9,449 bases of DNA, from contig JAPKGY010000062.1 in assembly GCA_026647385.1 (NCBI GenBank), positions 1-9,449 of the forward strand, written 5' to 3'. Under the pieces are notes generated by a model. That model was not told the origin of the DNA. It searched no databases and was given only the letters and a program-made list of their open reading frames with translations. Of the stretch, positions 6,090 through 9,449 are shown piece after piece. The stretch comes from Phycisphaerae bacterium (GTDB taxonomy: Bacteria; Planctomycetota; Phycisphaerae; UBA1845; PWPN01). The translations under genes were made by a program, and so were the position numbers. Numbering within the stretch: position 1 is the first letter of the stretch; each line of letters starts with the position of its first letter.

Positions 6090-7280
6090 TCATGAGTCTC
6101 TGAGCGCGGCGGCGACGGGGAGTCTGGCTGCTCGAAGGGCGGGGAAGAGGCCGCCCAGCAGGCCTATGGCTGCCGCCCAGGTGACGGCGTAGGTCAGGAG
6201 GCGGGGCGTTACCGTGAAGGCGAACGCGACTTGGCTGAAGGTTTGCCAGTTGATCGTGGCGGCCTGGAAGCCGTCGAAAGCGGTGTAGGCGGTGGCTGCA
6301 CCGACCGCGCCGCCGACCAGGGCCAGGGCGAGCGATTCGACCATGACGGACAGGATGATGGGGCTGGCGCCGAAGCCGAGTGCTCGCAGCGTGGCGATCT
6401 CGTGCGTGCGGGCGGCCACCGCGCTGTACATGGTGTTCAGCGCGCCGAACAGCGCGCCCAGGGCCATCAGCGACGCGATGATGACGCCGAACCCCTTGAT
6501 GAAGCCGGTGAGCATGCTGGATTGCTCGGCGAGGTATTCGGCCTGGCGGAGGACCTTCACCTTGAGCCTCGGGTTGGTGGTCAGCGCGTCCTTGAACTCC
6601 TGGAAGGCTTGCGGCGAGGTCAGCCGGGCATAGACGGACTGGAAGGAGTCGCCGCGGTGAAAGGCCGGCTGAAGCACGGCGGCGTCGGTCCAGATTTCCG
6701 ACTCCGCGGCGCCGCTTCCGCCTGAGAAGATGCCGACGACCTTCCATTCGGTCTGCCCGACGCGGATGGCCTGGCCCGGGTCCAATCCGGAACAGGCTCT
6801 GACTGCCCCGGTGCCGACGATGACCTCGTTGCGGCCGGGCTCGAACATGCGGCCTTCGACGATCCGGATGTCGCCGCGCACGGCGGCGGCGGCCTTCTCC
6901 ACGCCGCGCAGCGGAACGTTCGCGTCCGTGCCGGTGGAGCGTTTGGGCAGATTGATGATCACGAACAGCTCGGCTGACGCGAGTGGGCCTTCGGGCGCAC
7001 GGGCCAGGCCAGGCGCGTCGGCGATGAGCCGCACCTCCTCGCGCGACAGGCCGCTGGTCATTTCGCTGTCCGATCCGCTGCGGAGCACGATGGCGACGTC
7101 GTCGGGGCCGGCGACGGTCATGGCGGCGCGGAAGCCCTCGGCGATCGAGAAGACGCCCACGAAAACCGCGACGACGCCGGCGATGCCGACGGCGGCGGTG
7201 ATAGCCGCCCCTTTGCGTTGGGGGATCGTCCGCAGGTTGAAGAACGTCACCGACGCGACTTGTGAAAGCCAGTTGATCAC
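6090..7280 (-). CDS. MacB/FtsX-type ABC transporter permease 2
   Basis: This is the second membrane subunit of the minus-strand transporter. The GTG start at 7280 gives 396 residues. It is preferred because GTGA overlaps the stop of permease 1 by four bases, aagga lies about 7 bases upstream, and the product then begins with the usual short cytoplasmic N-terminus (NWLSQVASVTFFNLRTIPQRKG). The first membrane helix is about residues 27-45, followed by a large extracytoplasmic MacB_PCD-like domain (about 50-250) and an FtsX domain with three helices (about 259-283, 306-335 and 360-380). The cytoplasmic loop motif ARTHEIATLRALGF (290-303), characteristic of MacB/LolC/FtsX permeases, is clear, as is the terminal FPALRAARLPVAAAL. 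It probably pairs with permease 1 as a heterodimer. The substrate is unknown. It is the last gene of the operon. Confidence 0.9.
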   Translation of the reverse strand: MINWLSQVASVTFFNLRTIPQRKGAAITAAVGIAGVVAVFVGVFSIAEGFRAAMTVAGPDDVAIVLRSGSDSEMTSGLSREEVRLIADAPGLARAPEGPLASAELFVIINLPKRSTGTDANVPLRGVEKAAAAVRGDIRIVEGRMFEPGRNEVIVGTGAVRACSGLDPGQAIRVGQTEWKVVGIFSGGSGAAESEIWTDAAVLQPAFHRGDSFQSVYARLTSPQAFQEFKDALTTNPRLKVKVLRQAEYLAEQSSMLTGFIKGFGVIIASLMALGALFGALNTMYSAVAARTHEIATLRALGFGASPIILSVMVESLALALVGGAVGAATAYTAFDGFQAATINWQTFSQVAFAFTVTPRLLTYAVTWAAAIGLLGGLFPALRAARLPVAAALRDS

Positions 7281-8434
7281 TCGGTTTTCCTTAATGCCAC
7301 GGCGATCTGGAGGCGCATGGCCTGGAGCGCCGGGAGGATGCCGGCCACCAGACCGAGCGCGAAGACGAGCCCCACGCCGAGGATGACGTTTTCCGTCGGG
7401 AGATAGAATACGGGCAGGATCGCGGGTACCGGGCTGCCGCGGGCGGCGAAGAACCAGGCGGCTCCCAGGCCGGTGAGTCCGCCGGCGGCTGCGATGAGAC
7501 AGGACTCCGCCAGGATGAGGGCGAGAACGAGCCCGTTCGAGAAGCCGACGGCCTTCAGCACGCCGAGCTCGCCGGTTCGTTCGCGTACCGCCTGGGCCAT
7601 CGTGTTGCCGGCCACCAGCAGAATCGTGAAGAACACCGCGCTGAGGATCCCGATCAGGATGGTGGTGAAGTTGCCCATCTGTTGGACGAACCCCTGGGCG
7701 AACGCGCCTTCCGGCTCGGTCTTGGTTTCGTACGGCGAGTTGGCGAACTCGGCGTCGATGGCGTTGGCGACTTGAGCGACCTGGTTCACGTCTTTCACGC
7801 GGACGAAGTACCAGCCGACGGTTCCTTCGCCGCGGGCGCGGGCTTCGTCGAAGTAGTCGTATCGAAAGAAGAAGCCGGACGTGTCGGTGCCTTTCTGGGC
7901 TCCGTCGTAGATGCCGACGATCTCGAATTCCCAGGCCTGGTCGCCCTTGCGAGGCCAGATCGGGGACGTGAGCGGGATGCGGTCGCCGATCTTCCACCCG
8001 AACCGTTGCGTGAGCGTACGGCCGACGATCGCGCCGGTGCGGGTCTTGAGCCACGCCTGTTTCTGCTCCTCCGGCAGGAGGTACTCGGGGTGCATGGCGA
8101 GGAACGGCTCGGGGTTGACCGGGAAGCTGCCGAAGAAGTTCTTCGGCTCGTTCTGGTAGATGCCGTTGAACCAGGTCCAGTGAACGGCGGATTCGACGCC
8201 GGGGATGCGTTCCATGCGAGGCCCGTAGGTGACGGGCAGGTTCATGATGAGCGATACTTTGTGGCGCACGACGAGGCGGTCCGCCCCGGCCATGCTGACC
8301 CCGGCCATGAACGCCTCCCTGATCGAGCACAGCAGGCCGAACAGCACGAACGCGACGAAGATCGACAGCAGCGTCAGCGAGGTGCGCAGCTTCCGGCGCT
8401 TCAGGTTGTTCCACACGAGAACGAGGAATCTCAT
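7277..8434 (-). CDS. MacB/FtsX-type ABC transporter permease 1
   Basis: This is the first membrane subunit of the same transporter, 385 residues. The ATG at 8434 overlaps the ATPase stop as ATGA, a strong sign of translational coupling, and the N-terminus MRFLVLVWNNLKRRKLRTSL is typical of the family. Helix 1 is about residues 19-37. A soluble extracytoplasmic domain (about 45-250) follows, and the FtsX domain has helices at about 258-276, 301-330 and 346-368. The coupling loop VRERTGELGVLKAVGFSN (283-300) is well conserved and should contact the ATPase. The protein ends LPALQAMRLQIAVAL, like its partner. It clearly shares ancestry with permease 2, but the extracytoplasmic domains are quite different, so the complex is likely heterodimeric, as in LolC/LolE, with the two halves not interchangeable. 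Confidence 0.9.
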   Translation of the reverse strand: MRFLVLVWNNLKRRKLRTSLTLLSIFVAFVLFGLLCSIREAFMAGVSMAGADRLVVRHKVSLIMNLPVTYGPRMERIPGVESAVHWTWFNGIYQNEPKNFFGSFPVNPEPFLAMHPEYLLPEEQKQAWLKTRTGAIVGRTLTQRFGWKIGDRIPLTSPIWPRKGDQAWEFEIVGIYDGAQKGTDTSGFFFRYDYFDEARARGEGTVGWYFVRVKDVNQVAQVANAIDAEFANSPYETKTEPEGAFAQGFVQQMGNFTTILIGILSAVFFTILLVAGNTMAQAVRERTGELGVLKAVGFSNGLVLALILAESCLIAAAGGLTGLGAAWFFAARGSPVPAILPVFYLPTENVILGVGLVFALGLVAGILPALQAMRLQIAVALRKTE

Positions 8435-9129
8435 TCCGGCTTCTCCGTGGAAAGCTGGCCTTTGTCGAGATAGACGGTGCGTTTCGCCCGGGCGGAGGCG
8501 TGCGGGTCGTGCGTGACCATGATGATGGTCTTGCCGTGCTCCCGATTGAGCGCCTGCAGGAGGTGCAGGACCTCGTCGCCCGACTTGCGGTCGAGATCGC
8601 CGGTCGGCTCGTCGCACAGGAGCAGCGTCGGATCGGTCACGATGGCCCGGGCGATGCCGACGCGCTGCTGTTCGCCGCCGGAGAGCGTTCGCGGATGATG
8701 GCGGCGTCGGTGCGACAGGTTGACCACGTCGAGGGCCGTCTCAACGTGCCTGCGGCGCTCCACCTTGGAGAGGTGGGTGAGCAGCAGGGGCAGCTCGACG
8801 TTGCGCTCGGCGGTCAGGACCGGGAGCAGGTTGTAGAACTGGAAGACGAATCCCACGTGGCGGGCGCGCCAGGCGGCCAATTGCCGGTTGGACATCCGGT
8901 CGATGCGTTCGCCGCCGACGGTGACGGAACCTCTGGTCACGCGATCCAGACCGCCGATCAGGTTCAGCAGGGTCGTCTTGCCGGAGCCGGACGGGCCCAT
9001 CAGGGCGAGGAAATCACCCCGGGGCACTTCGAGGCTCAGGCCCGACAGGACGTGGATCTCCTCCGCGCCGCGGTGGAAGGTTTTGTCGACGTTGTCGACG
9101 CGAACAAGGATTCCGTCATCCGGACTCAT
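8431..9129 (-). CDS. MacB/LolD-type ABC transporter ATP-binding protein
   Basis: This is the cytoplasmic ATPase of the minus-strand transporter, 232 residues from ATG 9129, which is the usual size for LolD/MacB-ATPase proteins. Visible motifs are Walker A GPSGSGKTT (45-53), Q-loop Gln97 in FVFQFYNLLPVLTA (the FNLLP-like motif typical of this family), signature LSGGEQQRV (149-157), Walker B LLLCDEPTGDLD (169-180) and switch His207. The frame stays open upstream to 9297, but those 56 codons look like non-coding sequence and cross inverted repeats. ATG 9129 has ggaga about 8 bases upstream and starts just before the first conserved strand (ILVRVDNVDKTF). Its stop overlaps permease 1 by four bases. 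It powers mechanical work on a membrane or periplasmic substrate. The exact role (lipoprotein release, lipid or drug export) is not determinable. Confidence 0.93.
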   Translation of the reverse strand: MSPDDGILVRVDNVDKTFHRGAEEIHVLSGLSLEVPRGDFLALMGPSGSGKTTLLNLIGGLDRVTRGSVTVGGERIDRMSNRQLAAWRARHVGFVFQFYNLLPVLTAERNVELPLLLTHLSKVERRRHVETALDVVNLSHRRRHHPRTLSGGEQQRVGIARAIVTDPTLLLCDEPTGDLDRKSGDEVLHLLQALNREHGKTIIMVTHDPHASARAKRTVYLDKGQLSTEKPE

Positions 9130-9174
9130 CGATTCGTCTCCATGACCGCCGACGGCTTCGGCGTTTCGCCCCTC

Positions 9175-9222
9175 AGGCGGACCGCCTTTTTTGTGGTCCG
9201 CAACCGAAAAGGAACCTTTCGG
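9175..9222. repeat. Nested inverted repeats with a T-run upstream of the ATPase gene
   Basis: Three overlapping structures are visible. aggcg (9175-9179) pairs with cgcct (9183-9187) and runs into six T residues (9187-9192), a minimal intrinsic-terminator shape on the plus strand. gcggacc (9177-9183) also pairs with ggtccgc (9195-9201). ccgaaaagg (9204-9212) pairs with cctttcgg (9215-9222) with one bulge. The first two are mutually exclusive. Confidence 0.4.
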
Positions 9223-9296
9223 GCAAACACGCGCGCGAACCGCATGGTCCCTTGGCCTTAAGGTTCCAAAGTCGCCTTCGGCCTCAAACCCATTCA

Positions 9297-9344
9297 TGGC
9301 ACGGGCTTCCAGCCCGTGTTTTCACGGGCAAGAGGCCCGTGCCA
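9297..9344. repeat. 48-base palindromic double hairpin (cacgggc/gcccgtg element)
   Basis: The ends tggcacgggc (9297-9306) and gcccgtgcca (9335-9344) are a perfect 10-bp inverted repeat. Inside are two tandem hairpins, each with the identical stem cacgggc/gcccgtg (9300-9306 with 9312-9318, and 9323-9329 with 9335-9341), 5-base loops and a tttt linker. It could fold as two small hairpins or one long cruciform arm. It looks like a REP-like dispersed element. Confidence 0.75.
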
Positions 9345-9415
9345 CAACTGGCGCGAGAATCGCACCGTTCCTTGGGGGGCGCGCTTCAATCATCGTGCTG
9401 CCTCGGTGACTCGCG

Positions 9416-9432
9416 CACCCTCGACGAGGGTG
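9416..9432. repeat. 17-base dyad near the right edge
   Basis: caccctcg (9416-9423) and cgagggtg (9425-9432) are perfect 8-base arms around a single central base. The centre is too tight for a stable RNA loop without opening inner pairs, so it suits a dimeric protein site or part of a larger repeat that continues past the window. Confidence 0.45.
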
Positions 9433-9449
9433 TCGGGTCCTTCCACCAC

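Larger units (their letters stand above)
9130..9449. other. Gene-free region upstream of the MacB/LolD-type operon
   Basis: These 320 bases reach the window edge, and I see no convincing gene. The region should contain the promoter of the minus-strand operon, but no clear -35/-10 pair can be read by eye. It holds nested inverted repeats near the operon start (9175-9222), a ccttaagg palindrome (9256-9263), a 48-base double hairpin (9297-9344) and a 17-base dyad at the right end (9416-9432). Confidence 0.55.

Noticed and set aside
7281..8414. Upstream extension of permease 2 that would make a 774-residue protein
   Set aside because: The extension is the out-of-frame reading of permease 1 and is Arg/Pro/His-rich. 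The GTG at 7280 with GTGA overlap and aagga fits the family N-terminus.
9130..9297. N-terminal extension of the ATPase to 9297
   Set aside because: It would encode 56 unconserved residues across inverted repeats; ATG 9129 has a ribosome site and matches the family length.

Overview
This is a GC-rich bacterial window, most likely from a planctomycete or another PVC-group relative. I infer this from four things: a secreted FGly sulfatase, a metal-transport permease fused to a DtxR/MntR-type domain (an arrangement best known from Chlamydia), a cysteine-rich secreted hypothetical protein, and spacers full of short palindromic repeats. No taxonomic marker gene is present, so the assignment is tentative.

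Layout. (1) 71-790, plus strand: a cysteine-rich exported hypothetical protein. (2) 952-4124, plus strand: a three-gene metal ABC importer in overlapping order, consisting of a TroA/MntA-like lipoprotein, an ATPase and a permease. The permease carries a cytoplasmic winged-helix plus metal-binding/dimerisation domain of the DtxR/MntR family. The motifs favour manganese or iron over dedicated zinc uptake. (3) 4307-5716, plus strand: a secreted type I sulfatase with its own leader, which contains two inverted repeats. (4) 5717-6089: a gene-free spacer between converging transcription units, filled with inverted-repeat elements. (5) 6090-9129, minus strand: a translationally coupled MacB/LolCDE-type operon, read from right to left as ATPase, permease 1, permease 2. 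No periplasmic adaptor gene is visible. (6) 9130-9449: a gene-free region upstream of that operon with several inverted repeats, including a striking 48-base double hairpin.

How the genes work together. The importer forms a complete system: the lipoprotein captures metal, the permease moves it, and the ATPase powers it. The fused domain could report cytoplasmic metal either by gating the transporter or, if released by proteolysis as in Chlamydia YtgCR, by binding DNA. The minus-strand operon should form a heterodimeric type VII ABC complex, which acts on lipoproteins, lipids or small molecules at the cytoplasmic membrane. The sulfatase and the first gene appear to be independent units. The most interesting items are the permease-regulator fusion and the structured intergenic elements. 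I see no mobile element, CRISPR array, tRNA or rRNA.
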